Position numbers and translations under genes: made by a program
Part shown: positions 26,158 through 33,807 of the stretch, one piece after another
How positions within the stretch are numbered: the stretch's first letter is position 1
Layout: each line of letters starts with the position of its first letter
Notes under the pieces: model-generated
What the model saw: the letters and a program-made list of their open reading frames with translations, nothing else
What the model was told of the DNA's origin: nothing
Database searches by the model: none
From: [Eubacterium] saphenum
GTDB lineage: Bacteria > Bacillota > Clostridia > Peptostreptococcales > Anaerovoracaceae
DNA: 49,392 bases
Assembly: GCA_004555725.1 (NCBI GenBank)
Contig: SFHC01000021.1
Span: 1-49,392, forward strand
Reading direction: 5' to 3'

Positions 26158-26754
26158 TTATCTGAATCTCGGCACGCGCACGCGGAAAAGCCCGTGATGG
26201 TTGCAGTAATAGTAGAGAAAGCGTGCGCGGCTGCGCTTGAAACGGGCTTCGCAGTTTCCTTCCGGATAAAGTTTCACCATCTGGTACCCGCTGTCATACA
26301 CACAGGTGATAAAGGAAAGATAGTGTGTCTTGTTCATCGGATGGCCGCAGGCGATGTAGATCTCATCTTCCACTGGTTCAATCTGCAGAGTATGCTCCGG
26401 ATCCGGCTCCTCTGCTTCAAGAGGCGGGAGTGTGATCCCGCAGCAGCTGATCACCGCCTCTCCGGACGCATGTATGACGTTGCCGCAGACCGGGCAGACA
26501 TAAAATGGCGCTTTCAGCATGTTTCCTGCCCGGTTTTGATTGGTAATGTCATTTCCGGACAGTAGTTCAATCACTGAAACGCCAAGGGATTCTGCAATCG
26601 GTTCCAGCAATGTGATATCCGGGAACCCCTTCCCGTTCTCCCACTTGGACACCGCCTTGTCGCCGACCCCGATCTTGTCTGCCAGCTCTGCCTGTGTCAG
26701 TCGCTTCGCTTCCCTCAGTCGGCGAATTGCCGACCCTGTGATATACTGATCCAT
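26158..26754 (-). CDS. XRE helix-turn-helix fused to a desulfoferrodoxin
   Basis: This encodes 198 residues from ATG 26754, which has AAGGAG. Residues 6-66 are an XRE helix-turn-helix (IRRLREAKRLTQAELADKIG, VSKWENGKGFPDI). Residues 84-112 look like a desulforedoxin iron site: FYVCPVCGN with Cys87 and Cys90, then ISCCG with Cys104 and Cys105. Residues 120-198 match superoxide reductase: CGHPMNKTHYLSFI with His138 and His144, and YCNHHGLFRV with Cys184 and His187, the remaining active-site ligands. So DNA binding, a Cys4 iron site and a reductase-type iron site share one chain. I infer a redox or oxygen-sensing regulator. Targets are unknown; the nearby nitroreductase or its own promoter are candidates. 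Confidence 0.85.
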   Translation of the reverse strand: MDQYITGSAIRRLREAKRLTQAELADKIGVGDKAVSKWENGKGFPDITLLEPIAESLGVSVIELLSGNDITNQNRAGNMLKAPFYVCPVCGNVIHASGEAVISCCGITLPPLEAEEPDPEHTLQIEPVEDEIYIACGHPMNKTHYLSFITCVYDSGYQMVKLYPEGNCEARFKRSRARFLYYYCNHHGLFRVRVPRFR

Positions 26755-27019
26755 AACTTCTCTCCTTGATATGAAGGCTGCTCCCGCAGCTTGCAATAAT
26801 ATACTTATATACGTTCCAAATCTGCGTCTCCCGAACTTGCAGGTCATAACCTCAGCCGGAGAACTTCCACTCCGCAGGTTTTTCCACGCTCCGCTTCCAC
26901 AGCCAGACGCTGTCGCCGTGCCCCTGCCTGCAGAATAAGTATATCCGCGCCAACTGCCCTTCCGCAACCTACGCTTCGTAGAGAATGAATGTCGTATAGA
27001 GTACGGCCATTTTATCCTG

Positions 27020-27250
27020 CTATCTTTTCCTGTCTTTCGGGTTATTTCCGGGAATATCTGCCATAAAACAGTCAGGTTCATGAGAAAAAATCACGCCCAC
27101 TGCCTGAAGGTATGCGTAAATAATTGTAGAACCGACGAATTTCATGCCGCGCTTTTTCAGGTCTTTAGAGATGGCATCGGAAAGCGCGGAAGTAGTTTCC
27201 CCGGTCTCCCGGATCACCTGCCCTCCGGTCCAGCCCCACAGATATTCTCT
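27020..27250 (-). pseudogene. tag: C-terminal relic of DNA-3-methyladenine glycosylase I
   Basis: The minus-strand frame ending at 27020 contains LSDAISKDLKKRGMKFVGST followed by IIYAYLQAVG. That is the hallmark C-terminus of the Tag repair enzyme, including the region around its zinc-binding His (FSHEPDC). A further in-frame stretch upstream (REYLWGWTGGQVI) also fits Tag. No N-terminal two-thirds of the enzyme is found between 27250 and 28500, so only the end survives. Confidence 0.65.
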
Positions 27251-28361
27251 TCCTTTCTGTTCTACTCCTGCTGCACCGTTTATTCCACATTATTGTTGTT
27301 TCAAATTGGTGTTATGTCCACTTCTGACGTTATATCCTGCCATGTTCCACGCTTATATTTTTCTGACGTGAGCCATGGCCCCGGCGCAGGAGTACTTAAT
27401 CCCCATTGAACCTACTCCGGACAATGGAATGCGTCCATCCCTGCGAAAGAGGACTTTACTGTTTTGTGTTTCCGATTTGCGGAAATATCCGGTTTTCTGA
27501 ACACAAAAAGGACTTTTAACCGGTTGCACACAACTCTGTTCTCTGGAAAGGACATCCAATCTACAATTTCTCCGTGAAAGATTTTCCCGGATACCAGAAT
27601 AATCAGCCTCCTTTGATATCCTCCTGCTGTCAACGTACACATATCTGTACATTATAGCTGATTCCGGGGCAGCACATTCAAAGAACGCCGTTTTTTCTCC
27701 CATATCAATTCGTGATCTCATTCCGCATTACCCTGCAGCCAGATCAAAACCATCACCAACAGCCCTCCTCATGATTTCCACAAGAAAAAGTGTTCCGGTA
27801 TCACGATTATTTTACAATTCGATAACCAAAAAACGCAAACTCCTTTTTGTGTTCCGAAAGCGCATAAAATCGGCGATTTAGAAACACGCAAGTAGGTAAT
27901 TAATTGCGCACTTCTGTCCGTTATCTTCTGTCACATGTACCAGCATCTGTCAGAATCCATATGCAGGGATAAACCAGAGCAGCATCTGTGTACAGTATAC
28001 CCCAATTGCCTTTCCATCACCACTTCTGCTATTCACATTCACGCTCAAAAAAATACGTTCAGGCACTCCGTCAACTCACTGTACGCACCCGGGCCACTCT
28101 CTGCTGTCGCATCCCGATTATATACATAATTATATTATTGTAATGCAGTAATACAGCGTAGAAACGCAGATGTTTCCGGCAAACAATCCCGAAAGAATTT
28201 AGGCCCGGAATCCACTTGTGACAGTCATCTCTTCCGGACGTCTGAAAGTATATCCCACTCCCCCTGGCAGTCGCAGCATTACTGTTTCCCATTCCTATCG
28301 ATCTCAATTCTTTTACAGAGTATACGACAAGCTGGATCAATACAGACTGACGCTGACAGGA
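27251..28361. other. gene-free gap of about 1.1 kb
   Basis: No frame here has a convincing start or recognisable product; the longest minus-strand frames (27353-27721, 28071-28340) have no family features. Short inverted arms recur: TTTTGTGTT near 27461, GAACACAAAAAGGA at 27499 and TCCTTTTTGTGTTC at 27841. These echo, weakly, the alternating-arm style of the arrays elsewhere. Decayed DNA next to the tag relic is likely. Confidence 0.5.
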
Positions 28362-28406
28362 AGGCTTCCGCGATCGAACTCGATCCCTGTTCGATCGCGG
28401 AAGCCT
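28362..28406. repeat. perfect 17-bp inverted repeat
   Basis: AGGCTTCCGCGATCGAA (28362-28378) and its exact reverse complement (28390-28406) flank an 11-nt loop. Neither side has a T tract, so it is not a standard terminator, although it lies about 120 bp past the stop of the minus-strand gene at 28528. Confidence 0.85.
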
Positions 28407-28527
28407 GATCCGTCATTATATCAACCATAAATTATTTACGGAAACTTAACATTTCCCTTTTCGCTTTGCTGCGTCATGCCATTAAACTGTACTATACATC
28501 CCGTCTCTACCCCACGGCTGCATCGCA

Positions 28528-29322
28528 CTATTTCCAAACCGCCGAGTTGACATTTAATTTCAACGCCGCGATGGCCTTCCCCGCAGTTGCGTGGTCATGG
28601 TCCGCTTTCCTGACGTACACCGTGCCGGACAGTTTACGGAAGTTGTCAACGCCTCGCTCCTTCAGATCCTCTTCATCTACAGTCAGAACCCAGGTTCCCG
28701 TCGCACCGGCAGCAATCTCATCTGCGCCTTCATCATCAACATCTATACGTGTTTTATCCGCGTAGAACCGCCCTTCATCCAGCTCAATCCGCTCCGAACG
28801 GCTGTTTTTAACCTGCAGAGCAACGCGATATTCCTTACCGTCCTCATCTCTGCCGGTCTTCGCACTGATAAACTGAATCTTCACCTTGTGATTATTATAC
28901 AGCACCGCATTTGCCTTTGTGTCCGCGGTAATCGCTGACGTTTGTTCTGTCTTCTGATCAGAAGACGTCTGCGCATCATCTGCATCGGTTTCATCACTAT
29001 CCTCAGAATGCAGAGTGTAAGAGGCCGCGGACTTGCGTTCCATTCTTTCCTCATGCAGCTCAATCGCGCCCCAGACCAGAGCAATTGCAAGCGCCAGAAT
29101 CACCGCACCGACGATCCATTTCGCTATTCCCCGTTTTTCCCCCGGATCCGTGTGCAGTTCCTCTTTCGCGGCGATCACCTGATCTCCGTTCCTGTATATC
29201 TTAAGCCGGTCTCCGATTTTCGGATCCGCATAGTTAACCGCGTCTTCAGAAATCTCCTGAAAACTTCCGTCCTCCATGCCTACAGTGATTATTCCATTTT
29301 CAATTTTAATAATTCTACCCAT
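28528..29322 (-). CDS. single-pass membrane protein with shared N-terminal beta module
   Basis: This encodes 264 residues with a strong AAGGAGG. Residues 1-54 (GRIIKIENGIITVGM to YRNGDQVIAAKEE) match the N-terminal module of the TM2 protein at 13531-14067. One membrane helix follows (about 67-88, IVGAVILALAIALVWGAI), then an acidic Ser/Thr/Asp-rich linker. The extracellular domain (about 138-264) looks beta-rich and resembles DUF4352-type Ig-like domains, for example VALQVKNSRSERIEL and ATGTWVLTVDEEDL. It is not a named family to me. The transmembrane order suggests the shared module is cytoplasmic. It stands alone. Confidence 0.7.
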   Translation of the reverse strand: MGRIIKIENGIITVGMEDGSFQEISEDAVNYADPKIGDRLKIYRNGDQVIAAKEELHTDPGEKRGIAKWIVGAVILALAIALVWGAIELHEERMERKSAASYTLHSEDSDETDADDAQTSSDQKTEQTSAITADTKANAVLYNNHKVKIQFISAKTGRDEDGKEYRVALQVKNSRSERIELDEGRFYADKTRIDVDDEGADEIAAGATGTWVLTVDEEDLKERGVDNFRKLSGTVYVRKADHDHATAGKAIAALKLNVNSAVWK

Positions 29323-29577
29323 CTTTTCCTCCTTAGCTTATCATGTCATCTCCTTTATGCGATCGTAATCATCGCAATATTCATAATTTTCTATGTGTAC
29401 ATAACAGCGATGGACACTGTCTCAGTAATATTTCTATACCCTGAAGCAGGCCCATCACACACGATTTCCTGTAACTATTTCTGTTCCGTCAATTATTTTC
29501 TACACTCTGTTAAATTTAATCCTTGCCGCACCACATTCAGGCGTTAACTTTTTGTCTGAAAACACAACTACCCGGCC

Positions 29578-29976
29578 TTATTCCGCAAGTCTCTGTTTCA
29601 GCTGAAGCACCCGCTTCTCGATTTCCCGGATGACAGAGATAAACGCCTCATCGCTCTTCCCTGTAGGATCGTCTAAGTTCCAATTCTCATCGAACGCGCG
29701 GCCGATGTACGGGCATCCGACATCACAGCCCATAGAAATGGCGATATCCGGCTCTGGGATCTGGTTGAACGTCTTGCTGTACTGATCCTTTTCCATATCG
29801 ATGCCGTAGAGCGCTTTCATCAGGCGGACGGCGTCCGGATTAATCCTTGGTTTCGTTTCTGATCCTGCAGAGCAGCTGACAAAAACATCACTAGCAAGGT
29901 GTTTCCCCAGCGCCTCTGCAATCTGGCTCCGGCATGAATTGTGCACACAGATAAACGCGACAGTTTTCTTACGCAT
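29578..29976 (-). CDS. arsC: thioredoxin-coupled arsenate reductase ArsC
   Basis: This encodes 132 residues from ATG 29976, which has AAAGGAG. It is the low-molecular-weight-phosphatase type of ArsC. The phosphate-binding loop is CVHNSCRSQ with nucleophile Cys10, and the two relay cysteines lie at 84 and 88 in SMGCDVGCPYIG. It reduces arsenate to arsenite through a Cys relay recharged by thioredoxin. Its start overlaps the last codons of the acr3 frame by 8 bp, so the pump and reductase genes are one unit under ArsR. Its product, arsenite, would need the pump, which is interrupted here. Confidence 0.92.
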   Translation of the reverse strand: MRKKTVAFICVHNSCRSQIAEALGKHLASDVFVSCSAGSETKPRINPDAVRLMKALYGIDMEKDQYSKTFNQIPEPDIAISMGCDVGCPYIGRAFDENWNLDDPTGKSDEAFISVIREIEKRVLQLKQRLAE

Positions 29977-31030
29977 CAAAAGCTCCTTTCGTGCGGTTGG
30001 CAATTTTGACGAGGGTCAGCATGACCGGAACCTCGGTCAGCACGCCGACAGTCGCCGCAAGAGCAGCCGGGCTGGATGTACCGAACAGCGCAATGGCAAC
30101 CGCCACGGACAGCTCAAAAAAGTTGGACGCGCCAATCATCCCCGCCGGCGCCGCAATATCAAACGGCAGATGGATCAGTCTGCAGACTCCGAACGCCAGG
30201 AAGAAAATCAGGAATGTCTGTATGATCAGCGGAACCGCAATCAGCACGATGTGCAGCGGATTGGAGAGAATGCCCTTTGTCTGCGAGGAAAAGATCAGCA
30301 CCAGCGTAAGCAGAAGTCCGGCCGTTGTCGCATGATCAAACTTATGGATAAATATGTCCTGAAAATATGTGCTTCCTCTTCTGCGGAGCACTGCAACACG
30401 CGTCAGCACGCCTCCCGCAAGCGGAATCACTACGAACAGGAACACACTGAGGAACAGCGTGCTGTACGGAACCTGCACATGCGATACGCCGAGCAGGAAC
30501 TTTACGATCGGAACGAACGCCGCCAAAATAATCAAATCATTCGTCGCCACCTGTACAACCGTATAAGCCGGATTCCCATGTGTCAGCGTGCTCCAGACAA
30601 AAACCATCGCCGTGCACGGCGCAGCCCCAAGCAGCACGGCTCCGGCAAGGTACTGAGAAGCCAGCTGAGGCGCGATAACAGGCCGGAATACCACAAACAG
30701 AAAGAAATATGCGATGGCATACATAGTAAACGGTTTAATCAGCCAGTTAACTATCCAAGTCACCACAAGCCCTTTCGGATTCTTCCCGACTTCCCGGATG
30801 CTCTGAAAATCAACCTTCATCATCATCGGATATATCATGACTCAGATCAGAACCGCGATCGGAATAGAGATTCCGGCAACCTGAACATGTGCCAGCGCAG
30901 CCGGCACGACCGGCAAAAAATGTCCGATCAATATCCCCGCGCCCATGCAGATCAGCACCCAAACCGATAAGTATCGCTGAAAAAAAATGATCCCCGCATT
31001 ATTATTTTCCATTCGATTCCGTTTTTCCAT
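29969..31030 (-). pseudogene. acr3: acr3 arsenite efflux gene interrupted by one in-frame TGA
   Basis: Read through the stop, this is a normal Acr3/ArsB-type permease of about 353 residues with ten helices: YLSVWVLICMGAGILIGHF near the start, then MIYPMMMKVDFQSI, GAAPCTAMVFVWSTLTHGNP with the conserved Cys, and ASNFFELSVAVAIALFG. The only break is TGA at 30844-30842, between IPIAVLI and the next segment. Acr3 proteins normally have Trp there (IAVLIWLMIYPMM), so TGG to TGA explains it. Both sides are in one frame with no other damage, so the change is recent, a sequencing error, or read through. TGA ends other genes here, so the code is standard. Confidence 0.85.
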
Positions 31031-31097
31031 ATTATACCTCATTTTTCGCACGTTTGCTGCATCAGGCTCTAAGCACCAGCATTTTACCCAAAGCAGT

Positions 31098-31129
31098 TTC
31101 TATATTTAATTATTTAAATTATTCTATAT
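31098..31129. promoter_or_regulatory. candidate ArsR boxes before acr3
   Basis: Two copies of TTCTATAT (31098-31105 and 31122-31129) flank an AT-rich core. The same word is half of the palindrome at the arsR start, so both may be ArsR sites. Confidence 0.45.
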
Positions 31130-31208
31130 GTAAGGCGAACCAGTATGGACAACTTTCCGCATCACCTCTGATTCTCTCGTGCAAAACGGCTGCCCTCATT
31201 TAGACATG

Positions 31209-31616
31209 TTAACTGCATTTACAATCATCGATATCGTTTTTGCAGGCCGTAACTTCACTCTCCCCCGTGCTTACAGAATCCCCGCAGCAATTTTCTCCAC
31301 AGCCGCCTGCGGCCGTTCTGCGGCAGATACAGTCCAGTTTTTCCGTAAACACCTGATGCAGGGTGTCCAGCAGATTCTCTGCCGTTCCCTGATTCAGCGA
31401 ATAATACGTGTTCTTCCCCTCACGCCGGTCAATGACCAGCCCTGCGTCAACCAGGACTTTCATATCGTGTGACAGCGTCGGCTGCGTAATGTGGAATGCT
31501 TCCAGAATCTCACAGGCGCACAGCTCCCCGCATGAGAGCATATCAATGATTCTGAGCCGTTTGGGCTCCGCGATTGCCTTCAGCATTTTTGCCGTATCTT
31601 GATAAATCTTCTCCAT
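31209..31616 (-). CDS. arsR: ArsR-family arsenite-responsive repressor
   Basis: This 135-residue protein has a winged helix with the family metal site ELCACEIL (Cys33 and Cys35) on the recognition-side helix and TQPTLSHDMKVLVDAGLV as the DNA-reading helix. KNTYYSL is the wing. It should repress the ars genes until trivalent arsenic binds the cysteines. Unusual is a C-terminal tail (about 95-135) with eight or more Cys, in CICRRT, GGCGENCCGD and DDCKCS, which is longer than most ArsR proteins have. It may form an extra metal site. A perfect palindrome ATATAGA-N6-TCTATAT overlaps its own translation start region. Confidence 0.9.
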   Translation of the reverse strand: MEKIYQDTAKMLKAIAEPKRLRIIDMLSCGELCACEILEAFHITQPTLSHDMKVLVDAGLVIDRREGKNTYYSLNQGTAENLLDTLHQVFTEKLDCICRRTAAGGCGENCCGDSVSTGESEVTACKNDIDDCKCS

Positions 31617-31628
31617 GCCATTCTCCTC

Positions 31629-31648
31629 ATATAGACCATTTTCTATAT
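31629..31648. promoter_or_regulatory. ArsR operator at arsR start
   Basis: ATATAGA (31629-31635) and TCTATAT (31642-31648) form a perfect 7-bp palindrome with a 6-bp spacer, 12 bp upstream of the arsR ATG. Confidence 0.65.
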
Positions 31649-31702
31649 TTCACACTATAACAGACATATTAAATAACGTCAATATGTCTACCGGGACTAC
31701 TT

Positions 31703-31728
31703 CATTAAGCGCGTGTTTCTGCTTAATG
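31703..31728. repeat. short hairpin after the MATE gene
   Basis: CATTAAGC and GCTTAATG pair around a 10-nt loop. It lies between the arsR leader and the MATE stop; no T tract is present, so it is only a weak terminator candidate. Confidence 0.35.
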
Positions 31729-31765
31729 CAATAGCCCCTGCTTCAAAATGTTTTCGTTGTTCGTG

Positions 31766-33109
31766 TTATTCTTGCGCAGTTTCTTTTTGCCGCATATGCC
31801 AAAGATAAACCGTACAAAGAATCAGCTGAAGCACAGTTGAGGCCGGCGTTGCCAGTCCGATCCGAAACAGGGTTGCTCCCGGCAGACGGCTGATCAGATA
31901 GGAAACCGGAATCCGGACACCGAATGCGCCCGCAATGCCCTGGATCATGACAAACCTGGTACGGCCGCAGCCGTTGAAATAGCCGATGAAGCAGAATAGG
32001 AACGAGGTCATCAGAGTGTCGATGGCATAGGCCTTGAGATACGACGCAGCCTGAACGATCACGGCATGATCCGGACTGAAGATTCCGGCGAGCATATTGC
32101 CCTGGAAGAATGCCAGATATGCGAGGACGACGCCAGCTGTAATAGACAGGCGCATGCCGATTTTCATGGAATGCAGCGCACGGGCTGACTCTCCTGCACC
32201 TATATTTTGCGCGACAAAAGCAGAGAGCGACTGAGAAAACGCTGAAGGGACAAGCATGATGAACGCACAGACTTTTTCTGCGATCCCTACTCCGGCAGAC
32301 GGGTAAACGCCCATCGTATTGACAATCGCGTTGATGACAAGAAAAGAGATGTTGACAAGGCCGTCCTGCAGCGCGATCGGAAACCCGAGCCTTAGAATCT
32401 GCTGTGTGATCTGGCTATCCGGGCGGAAATCTGACCGGTGAACCGGAAACGGAAAGCCCTTCTTCCGCAGCACCAGAAGACAAAAGACGACACTCACAGC
32501 CTGGGCAAGAACCGTGGCCAATGCCGCTCCGGATGCACCCATGCGCAGAACCCCGACCAACAGCAGATCGCCGGCAGTATTCAGCGCAGCCGCGCAGGCC
32601 ACCACCATCAACGGAGTTTTAGAATCTCCTATTCCGCGCAAGATACTGCCCAGCACATTATAAAAGACGATAAACACCGCCCCCGCCCCGCAGATCCGCA
32701 CATAGGAACACGCCTGGCGGAATGCAGGCCCAGGGGTTTTCATCAGTTGAAGCAGCTGTGCAGCCAGAACAAGCAGAAGAAACGTCAGAATGACCGAGTA
32801 TATGAGAAACAGCACAGTACCGCTTCCCACCGCTTTTCCGGCTCTGTCAGCCCGATTGCTGCCGACGGCATGTCCGATGGATATGGTGATGCCCATCGCA
32901 AGCCCGGTTGTTATCAAAGTTACCAGCTGCAACAGCTGACTGGAAGTCGCTACAGCTGAAACATCGGCTGCCGTTCCGAACTGGCCGACCACCAGCAAAT
33001 CCACCGCTCCATACAGCGCCTGCAGGAACAGCGCCGCAAGCACCGGCAGTGCAAATTTCAGCAAAACCCGTAAAATCGGCCCCTTTGTAAAACTTCTGTT
33101 CATTTCCAT
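31766..33109 (-). CDS. MATE-family multidrug efflux transporter
   Basis: This encodes 447 residues from ATG 33109, which has GGAGGAA. Twelve hydrophobic helices in two matching halves fit the MATE fold. ILRVLLKFALPVLAALFLQ and LYGAVDLLVVGQFGTAAD are the family's first helices, GLAMGITISIGHAVGSN is the conserved loop, and the second half has VNISFLVINAIVNTMG and LSAFVAQNIGAGE. MATE pumps export cationic drugs or metabolites in exchange for Na+ or H+. It is preceded by the VOC gene and its terminator, so it likely has its own promoter. Substrate is unknown. Confidence 0.9.
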   Translation of the reverse strand: MEMNRSFTKGPILRVLLKFALPVLAALFLQALYGAVDLLVVGQFGTAADVSAVATSSQLLQLVTLITTGLAMGITISIGHAVGSNRADRAGKAVGSGTVLFLIYSVILTFLLLVLAAQLLQLMKTPGPAFRQACSYVRICGAGAVFIVFYNVLGSILRGIGDSKTPLMVVACAAALNTAGDLLLVGVLRMGASGAALATVLAQAVSVVFCLLVLRKKGFPFPVHRSDFRPDSQITQQILRLGFPIALQDGLVNISFLVINAIVNTMGVYPSAGVGIAEKVCAFIMLVPSAFSQSLSAFVAQNIGAGESARALHSMKIGMRLSITAGVVLAYLAFFQGNMLAGIFSPDHAVIVQAASYLKAYAIDTLMTSFLFCFIGYFNGCGRTRFVMIQGIAGAFGVRIPVSYLISRLPGATLFRIGLATPASTVLQLILCTVYLWHMRQKETAQE

Positions 33110-33128
33110 AATCTTATTCCTCCGTTGA

Positions 33129-33185
33129 ACAAAAAGACCGGATAAGACAATACATACCTTCTGGCATGCACATCTTATCCGGTCT
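33129..33185 (-). terminator. terminator of the VOC gene
   Basis: AGACCGGATAAGA and TCTTATCCGGTCT form a perfect 13-bp stem (33135-33147 and 33173-33185), followed on the minus strand by TTTTG. Confidence 0.8.
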
Positions 33186-33240
33186 GCTGATATCATCAAT
33201 CAGAAAACTCTCCGATGACCCTGTTTAATTTTTCATTTTG

Positions 33241-33645
33241 TTATTTCTCATCAAAAATTTCAATGCTCTCACCTGCCGCACCCTCAATAAACGCAATACG
33301 CGCACGAAGCGGCGGCTGACAGGCGATATCGATGTCTTTCGGTTCTATAGTAACCGGGAATCCTGCTTCGCGGACTTTCTGCACGACTGCGTCTACATCA
33401 TCCGTTGAAAGCGCGATATGATCGACGATGCCGGCTTTTCTCCCCGGCTCGGCGTCGGCAAACATTTCAATCGGTCGGTCTCCTGTATCGATCATACAGC
33501 CGCTTCCGCTTCCTTCTCCCCAGCGGCGGAGAACGGAAAGCCCCAGCACATCGCGGTAGAACGCGATCGCCCGTTCCATTTCTTCCAGTCCGCAGCAGCG
33601 AAGTGCCGCGTGGTGCATTCCGGTAATCAGTTTTTTCTGCTCCAT
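33241..33645 (-). CDS. VOC (glyoxalase/bleomycin resistance fold) family protein
   Basis: This encodes 134 residues from ATG 33645, which has GGGAGG. It has the paired beta-alpha-beta-beta-beta modules of the vicinal oxygen chelate fold. GMHHAALRC places a metal-ligand His near the N-terminus, and AIAFYRDVLGLSVLRRWGE is the typical first module. VDHIALSTDDVDAVVQKVREAG begins the second with another His, and the C-terminal GESIEIFDEK has the Glu ligand. It could be lactoylglutathione lyase-like or an unrelated VOC hydrolase or isomerase; the sequence does not decide. A small ORF and a GGDEF gene lie upstream in the same direction. Confidence 0.85.
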   Translation of the reverse strand: MEQKKLITGMHHAALRCCGLEEMERAIAFYRDVLGLSVLRRWGEGSGSGCMIDTGDRPIEMFADAEPGRKAGIVDHIALSTDDVDAVVQKVREAGFPVTIEPKDIDIACQPPLRARIAFIEGAAGESIEIFDEK

Positions 33646-33690
33646 AACCGTTCCTCCCATTTCATACAGCTGCGCTTATACTGTCTTTTA

Positions 33691-33807
33691 TCAGCGAATA
33701 AAGTTGGTAAAGACTTCCTGATGGATTTCCGGTTTCCCGTACTTTTCCACTCCGTCCTGAATAGCGCGGATCATGAACGCCATGTTATTTACCAGGTTCC
33801 GGATCAT
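33691..33807 (-). CDS. 38-residue small ORF overlapping the GGDEF gene end
   Basis: ATG 33807 has AGGAG 8 nt upstream, an ideal ribosome site, and lies inside the last codons of the GGDEF gene (stop at 33785) in another frame. The product has no signal or membrane helix; residues include AFMIRAIQDGVEKYGKPEIH and end FTNFIR. It finishes 45 bp before the VOC start. The overlap and spacing look like translational coupling. It may instead be the remnant tail of a lost gene. No family is recognised. Confidence 0.45.
   Translation of the reverse strand: MIRNLVNNMAFMIRAIQDGVEKYGKPEIHQEVFTNFIR

Noticed and set aside
27353..27721. Minus-strand frame of 122 codons
   Set aside because: It has no ribosome site or family resemblance and lies in decayed sequence beside the tag relic.
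30842..30844. TGA read as tryptophan (altered genetic code)
   Set aside because: TGA ends several intact genes here, such as the AEC, nuclease-like and tenA genes, at expected lengths.
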